From Actinomycetota bacterium (GTDB lineage: Bacteria > Actinomycetota > Acidimicrobiia > Acidimicrobiales > Ilumatobacteraceae), in assembly GCA_016871355.1 (NCBI GenBank), contig VFZC01000010.1:1-64000 (forward strand): a stretch of 64,000 nucleotides of DNA, read 5' to 3'. Below are positions 34,384 through 44,876 of the stretch, in pieces. The translations under genes were made by a program, and so were the position numbers. Under the pieces are notes generated by a model. The model had not been told where the DNA came from. It did not search any database and saw nothing but the letters and a program-made list of their open reading frames with translations. Positions within the stretch are counted from its first letter, which is position 1; each line of letters begins with the position of its first letter.

Positions 34384-35694
34384 ATGTCAGCAGAGTGGGG
34401 TTTCGAGACCAAGCAGATCCATGTCGGGGGCGACCCCGATCCGGCCACGGGTGCCCGGGCCGTCCCGATCTACCAGACCACCAGTTACGAGTTCCGCGAC
34501 TCCACCCACGCGGCCAACCTCTTCGCGCTCGCCGAAGTGGGCAACATCTACACGCGCATCATGAACCCCACGCAGTTGGCGGTCGAAGCGCGCGTCAATG
34601 CACTCGAAGGTGGTGTCACCACTGCGATCGGTCTTCCCGGCACGCTCGTCGTGTCGTCGGGTCAGGCGTCCGAAACGCTCGCGATCCTCACGCTCGCCGA
34701 AGCCGGTGACCACATCGTCGCATCGCCGTCGCTCTACGGCGGTACGTACAACCTTCTCCACTACACGCTCCCCAAGATGGGCATCGCGGTGTCGTTCGTC
34801 GACGATCCGCACAACCTCGAGCAGTGGAAGGCGGCCGTGCGCCCCAACACCAAGGCCTTCTACGGCGAAGTGTTGGCCAACCCGCGCAACGACGTGTTCG
34901 ACATCGAAGGAGTCTCGAAAGTCGCGCACGACGTCGGAGTCCCGTTGATCCTCGACAACACCGTGCCCACTCCGTACGGCATTCGCCCGCTCGATTGGGG
35001 TGCCGACATCGTGGTGCACTCGCTCACCAAGTTCGTGGGCGGTCACGGCACCTCGGTCGCCGGATCCATCACCGACGGCGGCAAGTTCGACTTCTCGAAG
35101 TCGGGCCGCTTCCCCAACTTCACCGAGCCCGACCCGAGTTACCACGGTCTCGCGTACTGGCCGGCCCTCGGCGCCGGTTCGTACATCTTGAAGGCGCGCG
35201 TTCAGTTGCTGCGCGACCTCGGCATGGCCGTTTCGCCGTTCAACGCGTTCTTGTTGCTGCAGGGTCTCGAGACCTTGTCGCTGCGCATGGAGCGTCACTG
35301 GAGCAACGCACAGGCCGTGGCCGAGTTCCTCGCCAAGCACCCGCAGGTCGAAAGCGTCAACTACGCCGGTCTGCCCTCGAGCCAGTGGCACGAGCGCGGC
35401 AAGAAGTACTTCGGTGGCCGCGGATTCGGCTCGGTACTCGCGTTCAACATCAAGGGCGGACGCGCGGCCGGCGAGAAGTTCGTGGCCGGTCTGTCGCTGC
35501 ACAGCCACGTGGCCAACATCGGCGACGTGCGCAGCCTCGTGATCCAGCCGTCCACCACCACGCACAGCCAGCTCACCGAAGACGAGCAGAAGTCGTCCGG
35601 TGTCGATCCGGGCCTGATCCGCTTGAGCGTGGGCCTCGAGTCGATCAAGGACATCCTCGCCGACCTCGAAGCCGGATTCGCCGCCGCGAAGTAA
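34384..35694 (+). CDS. metY: O-acetylhomoserine aminocarboxypropyltransferase (sulfhydrylase)
   Basis: A 436-residue PLP enzyme: GFETKQIHVGGDPDPATGARAVPIYQTTSYEF, YTRIMNPTQLAVEARVNALEGG, SSGQASETLAILTLAEAGDHIV, YGGTYNLLHYTLPKMGI, LDNTVPTPYGIRPL, and the PLP-lysine strand VVHSLTKFVGGHGTSVAG. The length (~430) and the GGHG...GGKFDFSKSGRFP insertion fit MetY rather than cystathionine lyases. It makes homocysteine directly from O-acetylhomoserine and sulfide. The start at 34384 follows AGGAGGG by 10 nt; the track's ATG at 34318 lies in the promoter. Confidence 0.92.
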   Translation: MSAEWGFETKQIHVGGDPDPATGARAVPIYQTTSYEFRDSTHAANLFALAEVGNIYTRIMNPTQLAVEARVNALEGGVTTAIGLPGTLVVSSGQASETLAILTLAEAGDHIVASPSLYGGTYNLLHYTLPKMGIAVSFVDDPHNLEQWKAAVRPNTKAFYGEVLANPRNDVFDIEGVSKVAHDVGVPLILDNTVPTPYGIRPLDWGADIVVHSLTKFVGGHGTSVAGSITDGGKFDFSKSGRFPNFTEPDPSYHGLAYWPALGAGSYILKARVQLLRDLGMAVSPFNAFLLLQGLETLSLRMERHWSNAQAVAEFLAKHPQVESVNYAGLPSSQWHERGKKYFGGRGFGSVLAFNIKGGRAAGEKFVAGLSLHSHVANIGDVRSLVIQPSTTTHSQLTEDEQKSSGVDPGLIRLSVGLESIKDILADLEAGFAAAK

Positions 35695-36564
35695 TCAGTC
35701 GTCGTTACGACGCTCGTCGAGAAACTTTTGGAATTCGGCCGCCAGGTCGTCGCCGGACAGAAGTTCGGCTTCGGCTCGGCGGTCGAACTCCGTTTCGAGC
35801 ATGCGCACGTAGTGACGGGCCTTGTCGTCTTCGGCCACCGCGTCGTCGTGCAGCGTGCGCCAACGGTCGATGTCGTCGGCGAAGTCGGCGTGCCGCGTGG
35901 GAACACCCAGCACGTGTTCGAGATGACGCAACAGCGCCGCTGACGACTGCGGATGTTCGGCATTGCCGAGATAGTGCGGAACACCCACGCGCAACGAAAT
36001 GGCCGGCAGTTCTTCGCGCTCGAACTGCTCCTGCAGCACGCCGGCCACACCGGTGATGCCCTGATACGACGGACGCGAGAGCCCGAGTGTGCGCGCCAGC
36101 ACCGGGTCGACCGTGCTGCCCACCACCGGTGGCACGCGCGTGTGCGGAACGGCATCGGCCGCGGCGCCCACGGTGACGATGGCCTCGCAACCCAAGCGCG
36201 TGTACGTGGCGATGAGGCAACGCACGTAGGTGCGCCAGCGAACGTGCGGCTCGGTTCCGGTCATCACCACGACGTCACGAACGGAATTCGGGAAGCGCAC
36301 GGCCGTGATGTCGTTGGCCGGCCACACGATCATGCGATCGCCGTCGTCGTCGAGCCGGGCCTCCGGCCTCACCTGCGTGAAGTCGTAGAACGGATCGGCA
36401 TCGATGGAACCGATCTCCTCCGACTCGTTGTTGTCGATCACGTGGATGAGCGCCTTGGTGGCCGTTTGGGCCACGTCGAACCAGCCTGACATGGCCACCA
36501 CCAACACCGGCCGCCGCAGGGGAGTGGACACGCCCCGCCACTCGAGAACGTCGGTGACTTCCAT
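35695..36564 (-). CDS. PAC2 family protein
   Basis: A 289-residue protein of the PAC2 (proteasome assembly chaperone-like) family: VLEWRGVSTPLRRPVLVVAMSGWFDVAQTATKAL, DFTQVRPEARLDDDGDRMIVWP, VVVMTGTEPHVRWRTY, VTVGAAADAVPHTRVPPVVGSTVD and a C-terminal helical region (DDIDRWRTLHDDAVAEDDKARHYVRMLE). Actinobacterial members are common in genomes with a proteasome, but their role is not settled. CAGACT lies 7 nt before the ATG. Convergent with metY, head-to-tail with serC. Confidence 0.85.
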   Translation of the reverse strand: MEVTDVLEWRGVSTPLRRPVLVVAMSGWFDVAQTATKALIHVIDNNESEEIGSIDADPFYDFTQVRPEARLDDDGDRMIVWPANDITAVRFPNSVRDVVVMTGTEPHVRWRTYVRCLIATYTRLGCEAIVTVGAAADAVPHTRVPPVVGSTVDPVLARTLGLSRPSYQGITGVAGVLQEQFEREELPAISLRVGVPHYLGNAEHPQSSAALLRHLEHVLGVPTRHADFADDIDRWRTLHDDAVAEDDKARHYVRMLETEFDRRAEAELLSGDDLAAEFQKFLDERRNDD

Positions 36565-36571
36565 CGGGTGG

Positions 36572-36577
36572 AGTCTG
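36572..36577 (-). promoter_or_regulatory. Leaderless -10 of the PAC2 gene
   Basis: On the minus strand CAGACT, then CCACCCG, then the ATG at 36564. It directly follows the serC stop codon. Confidence 0.4.
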
Positions 36578-38953
<2,376 letters not shown>

Positions 38954-38960
38954 CGAGTCG

Positions 38961-39716
38961 TCACCACCAGAGTTGGTGGTGACCAGCGACGATCGAGAGG
39001 GCGACCAGCACGGTCATCTCTCCGACTTGTTCGATGGCGCCGAGAACGTCTCCGGAGAAACCTCCGATGCGTCGCGTCGACCACGCCGACACGACCCAGG
39101 CCGACAGCACCACGACGCCGACGGCCACGGCGGCCCACCAACCGACGAGGGCCGCGCTCGCCGCGATCGCGACGGCGATGCCCAACGCGCTTCGTCGATG
39201 GGCGAGCCGCGCCACGTAATCGGCGCCGAGTCCGTCTCCGGTGGCCGGCCGCCCCACGATCATGGTGCCCACCGCACCGGAGCGAGCCAGACCGTGAGCG
39301 ACCACGGCCCCGGCGAACGCGACCCGAGGGCCGTACGACACGAGAGTTCCGAGGGCGAGAACCCGCGCGAGAACCGATGCCACGAGCGCGGCCACGCCAT
39401 ACGTACCGTGGCGCGGATCTTTGAGAATGCGCAAGCGATCGTCGCGTGTCCAGCCGCCCACGAACGCGTCGGCCACATCGGCCAAACCGTCCTCGTGGAA
39501 GCAACCGGTCACGAGCAAGCCGATGCTCACCGCCACGGCGGCCGCCACCGACGGTGACGCCCACGGTTCGAGGACAGCGGCGACACCACCCACCACGGCG
39601 CCGATGAGCAGACCCGCCACCGGGAACCACGGAACACTCGTGGCGGTGTCGAGCGAACGACGCGTGCGAATGGGGACGCGCGTGAGGAACACGAGGGCGC
39701 CGATGAATCCGGTCAT
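38961..39716 (-). CDS. cobS: Adenosylcobinamide-GDP ribazoletransferase (cobalamin synthase)
   Basis: A 251-residue membrane enzyme: GFIGALVFLTRVPI, PWFPVAGLLIGAVVGG, the signature GCFHEDGLADVADAFVGGWTRDDRLRILKDPRHGTYG with its metal-binding acids, and several membrane helices ending GDVLGAIEQVGEMTVLVALSIV. It joins alpha-ribazole(-phosphate) to adenosylcobinamide-GDP at the membrane, the last step to cobalamin. The start at 39716 overlaps the cobT stop by 4 bp. Last gene of cobO-cobU-cobT-cobS. Confidence 0.92.
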   Translation of the reverse strand: MTGFIGALVFLTRVPIRTRRSLDTATSVPWFPVAGLLIGAVVGGVAAVLEPWASPSVAAAVAVSIGLLVTGCFHEDGLADVADAFVGGWTRDDRLRILKDPRHGTYGVAALVASVLARVLALGTLVSYGPRVAFAGAVVAHGLARSGAVGTMIVGRPATGDGLGADYVARLAHRRSALGIAVAIAASAALVGWWAAVAVGVVVLSAWVVSAWSTRRIGGFSGDVLGAIEQVGEMTVLVALSIVAGHHQLWW

Positions 39717-40717
39717 CGTGAGAACCACTCGGTGAACGTCGGAACACGCGTGACGGCGGCACACGCCATGCGCACCAGCGGCACCGCCGCCATCGCACCA
39801 CTCGCTTCACCGAGGCGCATGTCGAGATCGAGCAGGGGATCGAGTCCCATCAGAGCGAGCAGACGACGGTGGCCCGGTTCGGCCGAACGATGTCCGGCCC
39901 GACAGTGGGCGAGCGCATCGCGGTGATGATCGAGCAGAGCGGCCGCCGCGGCCGACACCACGTAACCGTCGAGAAGAACCGGCAGCGAACGCTGACGAGC
40001 GGCCACGATCGCCGCGGCCATCGCCACCAGTTCGAGCCCACCCACTTCGGCCACCACGTCGATGCCCGATGCATCGGGATCGTCGCGTTCCATGCGAGCC
40101 ACACCGTGCGCCACCGCCTGCTGCTTGCGTGCGAGACCGGCGTCGTCGACGCCCGTGCCGCGTCCGACCCATTCGTGCACCTGCCCGCCGTACAACGCGT
40201 GCGCAACCGCGGCCGCCGCCGTGGTGTTGCCAATGCCCATTTCGCCGAGAACGAGCAGATCGGTGTCGAGCGCATCCACCGCGCGTCGGGCCACGTCGAT
40301 CACGTGGTCGACTCGCGTGGCGTCGACGGCGCGAGTCGTACGGAAGTCGTTGCTCGGTTCGTTCACTCCGACATCGACCACGCTCACGGTGGCACCGGCG
40401 ATGTCGGCGAAAGCGGTGACGGTGGAAGCGTGAGCCTCGAACGCGGCGACCATCGCAGCGGTGACCTCGACGGGGTAGTTGCTCACGCCGGCCGCGGCCA
40501 CACCGTGATTGGCGGCGAAGATGAGGCCCACCGGACGCGACACCGCGGGTTTCGCCGATCGCTGCCACGACGCGATCCAGATCGCGATCTCGTCGAGCCG
40601 GGCTAAGGCTCCGGTCGGCCGCAAGATGTCGTTCACGCGATCGCGAGTGGCCTGTGCACTCGCCGCGTCGGACGGTGCGAGCGATGCGAGTTGCTCGACG
40701 AGCCAGCCGCGACTCAT
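39713..40717 (-). CDS. cobT: Nicotinate-nucleotide--dimethylbenzimidazole phosphoribosyltransferase
   Basis: A 334-residue CobT: RPTGALARLDEIAIWIA, FAANHGVAAAGVSNYPVEVTAAM, VVDVGV, LLVLGEMGIGNTTAAAAV, VGRGTGVDD, VVAEVGGLELVAMAAAI, LLDGYVVSAAAAAL, and the catalytic glutamate in LDMRLGEASGAMAAVPL near the C-terminus. It makes alpha-ribazole phosphate from DMB and nicotinate mononucleotide. The ATG at 40717 overlaps the cobU stop by 4 bp. The track's upstream extension is antisense-frame readthrough of cobU. Confidence 0.94.
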   Translation of the reverse strand: MSRGWLVEQLASLAPSDAASAQATRDRVNDILRPTGALARLDEIAIWIASWQRSAKPAVSRPVGLIFAANHGVAAAGVSNYPVEVTAAMVAAFEAHASTVTAFADIAGATVSVVDVGVNEPSNDFRTTRAVDATRVDHVIDVARRAVDALDTDLLVLGEMGIGNTTAAAAVAHALYGGQVHEWVGRGTGVDDAGLARKQQAVAHGVARMERDDPDASGIDVVAEVGGLELVAMAAAIVAARQRSLPVLLDGYVVSAAAAALLDHHRDALAHCRAGHRSAEPGHRRLLALMGLDPLLDLDMRLGEASGAMAAVPLVRMACAAVTRVPTFTEWFSR

Positions 40718-41238
40718 GACACGAGATCCCACGGATCGGCGAGCGGCAACGCGCGGCCGGCCACCATGAACAGCGCGCGGTCGGCGGACGTGACCATTCG
40801 TTGATTCACGCGACCGAGGAGGTCGCGGTAGCGGCGACCGAGTTCGGTCTCGGGATGCACACCGAGGCCAACTTCGTTGGTGACGAGGAGAGCGGTCACG
40901 CCCGACGGCACCGACGACGCGAGAACGTCCGCGAGCCGTTCGATGTCGGTGTCGGAGTCGCCGCGCCACATGAGGTTCGAGACCCACAACGTGAGGCAGT
41001 CGACGATCACGAGTGAACCAGCCGCCGCCGACGAAACGACCGGCGCGATGTCACACGGCTCTTCGACCGTGGGCCAGTCGGGGCGTTCGGCGCGGTGTCG
41101 ATCGATGCGAACGCGCATGTCGTCGTCGATCGATGGCGCGGTGGCCACGAAGGCGACCGGGCCCGAATGACGGCGTCCGTACTCGACCGCGAACGTGCTC
41201 TTGCCGCTGCGGGCCCCGCCGGTGACGACGACGAGCAT
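40714..41238 (-). CDS. cobU: Adenosylcobinamide kinase/adenosylcobinamide-phosphate guanylyltransferase
   Basis: A 174-residue CobU: VVTGGARSGKSTFAVEYG (P-loop), the family's HRxxRPxxWxTxE as HRAERPDWPTVEEP, VDCLTLWVSNLM, TNEVGLGVHPETELGRRYRDLLGRVNQ, and VAGRALPL. It phosphorylates adenosylcobinamide and then adds GMP, preparing it for CobS. It marks the pathway as one that can salvage cobinamide. Both ends overlap neighbours by 4 bp (ATGA). Confidence 0.95.
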   Translation of the reverse strand: MLVVVTGGARSGKSTFAVEYGRRHSGPVAFVATAPSIDDDMRVRIDRHRAERPDWPTVEEPCDIAPVVSSAAAGSLVIVDCLTLWVSNLMWRGDSDTDIERLADVLASSVPSGVTALLVTNEVGLGVHPETELGRRYRDLLGRVNQRMVTSADRALFMVAGRALPLADPWDLVS

Positions 41239-41807
41239 CAGTAGTCGAGGCCGCGCTTGGCTGCGATGCCGCGGTCGTACGCGTGCTTCACGTTGGTCAT
41301 CGACGTGACGGTGTCGGCCAGTTCGACGAGCGGCTCGGGAGCATCGCGACCGGTGCAGATGATGCTGACGTGGCGTGGACGGTGCGCGATGGTCGAGACG
41401 ATGTCGGTGGCCTCGACCCACTTCCACGACATGAGATACGTGACCTCGTCGAGAACCACCAGCTCGAACTCGCCCGACTCGATGATGCCGCTCGCGGTTT
41501 TCCAGGCGTCGGCCGCCAGCGCGCGATCGTGTTCGATGTTCTTCGAGTCCCAGGTGAAGCCGCCCCCGAGTGCGTGCCAGGTGACGCCGAGTTGCTCGCA
41601 CATCTTCTGCTCGCCGGCTTGCCACTCGCTCGATTTGATGAACTGCACGACGGCGACCTTCCAACCACGGGCCAGCGCGCGCAGAACCATTCCGAAGGCC
41701 GAACTGCTCTTTCCCTTTCCGTCGCCGGTGAGCACGATCACGAGCGAATCGGTGGTGCGCAGGTCGCTGGGGCGCGGATCTTCGCTGAGCGCCTCGGTTC
41801 GGGTCAT
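41238..41807 (-). CDS. cobO: Cob(I)yrinic acid a,c-diamide adenosyltransferase (CobO/BtuR type)
   Basis: A 189-residue CobA/CobO enzyme: VIVLTGDGKGKSSSAFGMVLRALARGW (modified P-loop), VAVVQFIKSSEWQAGEQKM, LGGGFTWDSKN, FELVVLDEVTYLMSWKWV, RPRHVSIICTGRDAPEPLVELADTVTSM, and HAYDRGIAAKRGLDY. It adds the adenosyl group to corrinoids. It heads the leftward operon from a leaderless TAGCCT promoter and lies divergent from the riboswitch-controlled uptake genes. It could supply AdoCbl for the regulator at 15570. Confidence 0.94.
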   Translation of the reverse strand: MTRTEALSEDPRPSDLRTTDSLVIVLTGDGKGKSSSAFGMVLRALARGWKVAVVQFIKSSEWQAGEQKMCEQLGVTWHALGGGFTWDSKNIEHDRALAADAWKTASGIIESGEFELVVLDEVTYLMSWKWVEATDIVSTIAHRPRHVSIICTGRDAPEPLVELADTVTSMTNVKHAYDRGIAAKRGLDY

Positions 41808-41813
41808 GGGCCG

Positions 41814-41819
41814 AGGCTA
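41814..41819 (-). promoter_or_regulatory. Leaderless -10 of the cobO operon
   Basis: On the minus strand TAGCCT, CGGCCC, then ATG. No riboswitch is visible on this side, so the biosynthetic operon seems not to share B12 control with btuFCD. Confidence 0.5.
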
Positions 41820-41897
41820 CGACCAGGTCGGCGGGGTGGGCGAGATCGTTCCCGGCCAACTTCTCGCGATTCACTTCCGTCGGCAGACCAGCGGTGC

Positions 41898-41903
41898 TAT
41901 GGT
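41898..41903 (+). promoter_or_regulatory. -10 of the B12-riboswitch transcript
   Basis: TATGGT, with a weak -35 candidate TTCCGT 17 bp upstream. It puts the transcript start near 41910, at the 5' edge of the aptamer. Confidence 0.4.
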
Positions 41904-41908
41904 CGGCG

Positions 41909-42034
41909 AGCCGGCAATAGCCGGCACGCACAGTTCAGCGAAGTCCGGTGAGATCCCGGCACTGTCCCGCAACGGTGGTTCGTCTCGGTTCATCCGAGGA
42001 CGACGAGTCCGGTCGCCTGACCTGCGTGCGAGAC
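41909..42034 (+). ncRNA. Cobalamin riboswitch aptamer
   Basis: It has the conserved core AAGTCCGGTGAGATCCCGGC, then ACTGTCCCGCAAC, a variable stem, and the B12 box GAGTCCGGTCGCCTGACCTGC near 42005-42025. A GCCGGC-AATA-GCCGGC-like stem lies at the 5' side. It precedes a complete btuFCD-type uptake operon. Edges are approximate to about 10 nt. Confidence 0.9.
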
Positions 42035-42041
42035 AACCCTC

Positions 42042-42103
42042 GAGGCAAGGGTGGATCGCGAGACACTCTCGCACTCCTCTTGCCTCCTCAGGCTTGAGGA
42101 GGC
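42042..42103 (+). promoter_or_regulatory. Expression platform of the B12 riboswitch (Shine-Dalgarno sequestor)
   Basis: Two perfect 8-bp pairings exclude each other. GAGGCAAG (42042-42049) with CTTGCCTC (42079-42086) would leave the ribosome site free. CCTCCTCA (42083-42090) with TGAGGAGG (42095-42102) would bury the GAGGAGG Shine-Dalgarno of btuF. There is no T-tract, so control is probably translational. Confidence 0.75.
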
Positions 42104-42107
42104 CCAT

Positions 42108-43031
42108 ATGAGAAAGTTAATGACGCGTCGACTGCTGGTCGGCGCTTTTTCATTGTTCGCACTGGCCGCGTGCGGGGGAGGTGACTCGTCGTCGGATAAC
42201 GGCACGACCTCCATCGATTCGGCCGCGCCGTCGTCGGAGCCGATGCCGACGGCCGAGATTCCGCAACGCATCGTGTCGTTGTCGCCCACCCACACCGAAA
42301 TGCTCTTCGCGCTCGACGCCGCTGAGCAGGTGGTGGCGGTCGATTCGCTCTCCAACTACCCGCCCGAGGCGGCCGCGGTGCTCACCGATTTGTCGGCGTT
42401 CGAGCCCAACGTGGAAGCCATCGCCGAGTACGAACCCGATTTGGTGATCATCGCCGACGACTCGATGGGCATCAAGGCGCAACTCGAAGCGATCGACATT
42501 CCGGTGTGGATCGGCCTCCCGCCGGCCTCGCTCGACGACGTGTACGCGCAGATCGACGAGTTGGCCGCTGCGATCGGCCGTACCGAAGAAGCCAAGGCCG
42601 TCGTGGGCCTCATGAGATCGGCCGTGGAGACCATTCTCGTCCAAGCACCGATGCTCGACGAGCCGCTGACCTACTACCACGAACTCGACGACACGTATTA
42701 CTCGGTCACTTCCAACACGTTCGTGGGTTCGCTCTACGAGTCGTTCGGGTTGCGGAACATCGCCGACGCCAGCGAAGGAACCAGCGACTATCCGCAGCTG
42801 TCGGCCGAGTTCATCGTGAGCCAGAACCCCGATCTCGTCTTTCTCGCCGACACGAAGTGCTGCGGTGTCACACCCGAAGCGGTCGCGGCGCGTCCGGGTT
42901 GGGAAGGTTTGAGCGCGGTCCTGAACGGAAATGTGATCGCGATGGACGACGACTTGGCCTCGCGCTGGGGTCCGCGCATCGTCGACTACCTCTATGCCAT
43001 CGGTGAGGCCATCGCCGGAGCCGTGGGCTGA
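42108..43031 (+). CDS. btuF: Cobalamin ABC transporter substrate-binding lipoprotein
   Basis: A 307-residue periplasmic-binding protein of the BtuF/FhuD class. The signal peptide ends in the lipobox LAAC (about residues 17-20), followed by a Gly/Ser/Asp linker. The binding fold has RIVSLSPTHTEMLFALDAAEQVVAVD, EPNVEAIAEYEPDLVIIADD, and the second lobe YYHELDDTYYSVTSNTFVGSLYESFGLRNIAD. The start at 42108 lies 5 nt after GAGGAGG, whose pairing the riboswitch controls. Cobalamin as ligand is inferred mainly from the riboswitch and the neighbouring cob genes. Confidence 0.88.
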   Translation: MRKLMTRRLLVGAFSLFALAACGGGDSSSDNGTTSIDSAAPSSEPMPTAEIPQRIVSLSPTHTEMLFALDAAEQVVAVDSLSNYPPEAAAVLTDLSAFEPNVEAIAEYEPDLVIIADDSMGIKAQLEAIDIPVWIGLPPASLDDVYAQIDELAAAIGRTEEAKAVVGLMRSAVETILVQAPMLDEPLTYYHELDDTYYSVTSNTFVGSLYESFGLRNIADASEGTSDYPQLSAEFIVSQNPDLVFLADTKCCGVTPEAVAARPGWEGLSAVLNGNVIAMDDDLASRWGPRIVDYLYAIGEAIAGAVG

Positions 43032-44072
43032 GTGATCGAATCGACGCGACGTTCGTGGTGGTTGCCCGGTGCGGGTCTGCTGCTCGCCGTCGCGTTCTTG
43101 TTCGGCGCCATGATCGGGCCGGCCGGGCCCGACTGGTGGCGTGTTCCACTCGAGTTGCTCGACCGACTTCCGTTCGTGTCGATCGATTCGGGTGTCTCGC
43201 CTCTCGAGAGCAGCGTGCTGTGGGAGATCCGCATGCCACGCGTCGTCCTCGCCGCCCTGGTCGGCTCGATGCTCTCGCTGGCGGGTGCGAGCTACCAGGG
43301 CGTCTTTCGCAATCCACTCGTCGATCCGTACCTACTCGGTGTCGCCGCCGGAGCCGGACTCGGCGCGACGCTCGTGATCGTCGTCAATCGCACGGCCACC
43401 GAATCGTGGCCGATCGATCCGTTGCCACTGGCCGCGTTCATCGGCGGTTTGCTCGCGGTGTTGCTCACGTATCTCGTGGGCGCGGCGTTCGGTGCGGCTC
43501 GTGTGTCGGCCACCCTCGTACTGGCCGGGGTGGCGGTCACCTCGCTGGCCACCGCCATCCAGACGTTCATTCTGCAACGCAACTCCGAAGTGGTGCGCCA
43601 GGTGTACAGCTGGATCCTCGGGCGACTCTCCACCGCGACGTGGTCGGACGTTCGACTGGTGCTGCCGTACGTGATCGTGAGTTCGGGTGTGTTGTTGGCT
43701 CATCGCCGACTGCTCGACGTGATGCGCATCGGCGACGACGAAGCGCAGTCACTGGGCGCGCGCGTCGATCGCATTCGTCTCACCGTGGTGGTGGCGGCCA
43801 CGCTCGGAACGTCGGCCGTCGTCAGCGTGAGCGGCCTCATCGGTTTCGTCGGCATCATGGTGCCGCATCTGGTGCGCTTCTTGGCCGGCGCGAGTTATCG
43901 CCGCCTGCTTCCGCTCACAGTGATGGTGGGAGCGACCTTCCTCATCGTCGCCGACGTGCCCGGCCGCATTCTTTCCGATCCGGCCGAAACGCCCATCGGA
44001 GTGGTCACCGCCTTTCTCGGTGCGCCGTTCTTCATCATCGTTCTTCGTTCGCGGCAAGGAGCCTTGCGATGA
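43032..44072 (+). CDS. btuC: Cobalamin ABC transporter permease
   Basis: A 346-residue FecCD/BtuC-family permease with about ten helices: LWEIRMPRVVLAALVGSMLSLAGASYQGVFRNPLVDPYLLGVAAGAGLGA, the family signature for the first loop, and DDEAQSLGARVDRIRL, SGLIGFVGIMVPHLVRFLAGASYRRLLPL at the ATPase-contact loop. The GTG start touches the btuF stop with no gap, and the stop overlaps btuD by 4 bp. Confidence 0.92.
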   Translation: MIESTRRSWWLPGAGLLLAVAFLFGAMIGPAGPDWWRVPLELLDRLPFVSIDSGVSPLESSVLWEIRMPRVVLAALVGSMLSLAGASYQGVFRNPLVDPYLLGVAAGAGLGATLVIVVNRTATESWPIDPLPLAAFIGGLLAVLLTYLVGAAFGAARVSATLVLAGVAVTSLATAIQTFILQRNSEVVRQVYSWILGRLSTATWSDVRLVLPYVIVSSGVLLAHRRLLDVMRIGDDEAQSLGARVDRIRLTVVVAATLGTSAVVSVSGLIGFVGIMVPHLVRFLAGASYRRLLPLTVMVGATFLIVADVPGRILSDPAETPIGVVTAFLGAPFFIIVLRSRQGALR

Positions 44073-44854
44073 CATCTCTCGCGTTCAGCAGTCTCACGGT
44101 CTCGTACGGTGATTCGGTCGCGGTCGATTCGTTCAGCGATGTCGTGCGCCCGGGGGAGTGGCTGTGTCTGATCGGACCCAACGGCGCTGGCAAGTCGTCG
44201 TTGCTACGTTCGGTCGCCGGTCTCGTGAAGTATCAGGGTCAGATCACAGTGGACGGCGCGTCGCTCGATTTACGTTCCACGCGTCGTCGGGCCGAACTGA
44301 TCGCCCACGTCCCGCAGTCGCCGGTTCTTCCCGACGACATGACCGCGTTCGAGTACGTGTTGCTCGGCCGCAACCCGTACGTGAGTTACTTCGGCAGTGA
44401 AACCAAGCACGATCGCGAACTCGTTCGACAGATCCTCGAGCGACTCGACGTGTCGGAGTTCGCGCAGCGGCGCCTCGGAACGTTGTCGGGAGGTGAGCGT
44501 CAGCGCATCGTGATTGCACGGGCGCTCGCGCAGGAAGCGCCGATTCTTCTTCTCGACGAACCCACCAGCGCGCTCGACATCGGCCACCAGCAACAGGCGC
44601 TCGAACTCGTCGACCGGCTCCGTCGCGAGCATGGCTTCACGGTGCTCTCGGCCATGCACGATCTCACGTTGGCCGGTTTGTACAGCGATCGCCTGGTGCT
44701 CCTGCATCACGGTTATTGCGTGTCGTCCGGCCCGGCCGACGAGGTGTTGCGCGCCGAGACGTTGTCGGAGTTCTACGGCGTGTCGGTCACGGTGCACCGC
44801 GATCCCGATGGCACCGTGGTCGTGGTGCCGCGGCGTTCCACTCCTCTGGCCTGA
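44069..44854 (+). CDS. btuD: Cobalamin ABC transporter ATP-binding protein
   Basis: A 261-residue ABC ATPase: Walker A GPNGAGKSS (about residues 35-43), Q-loop VPQSPVLPDD, signature LSGGERQRIVIARAL, Walker B PILLLDEPTSALD, and H-loop AMHDLTLA. The 35-residue C-terminal end is typical of the FepC/BtuD class. It closes the btuFCD operon. The ATG at 44069 is inside the btuC stop; the longer track ORF is an out-of-frame reading of btuC. Confidence 0.93.
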   Translation: MTSLAFSSLTVSYGDSVAVDSFSDVVRPGEWLCLIGPNGAGKSSLLRSVAGLVKYQGQITVDGASLDLRSTRRRAELIAHVPQSPVLPDDMTAFEYVLLGRNPYVSYFGSETKHDRELVRQILERLDVSEFAQRRLGTLSGGERQRIVIARALAQEAPILLLDEPTSALDIGHQQQALELVDRLRREHGFTVLSAMHDLTLAGLYSDRLVLLHHGYCVSSGPADEVLRAETLSEFYGVSVTVHRDPDGTVVVVPRRSTPLA

Positions 44855-44863
44855 GCGTCCCGC

Positions 44864-44869
44864 TACCGT
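44864..44869 (+). promoter_or_regulatory. Leaderless -10 of the maleylpyruvate isomerase family gene
   Basis: TACCGT and a 7-nt spacer precede the GTG at 44877. Confidence 0.4.
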
Positions 44870-44876
44870 TCGTCGG

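Noticed and set aside
34211-34564. ORF starting MVLGEIFAG, found on both strands
   Set aside because: Its start is the translation of the perfect palindrome after ilvC, which gives nearly the same peptide on both strands.
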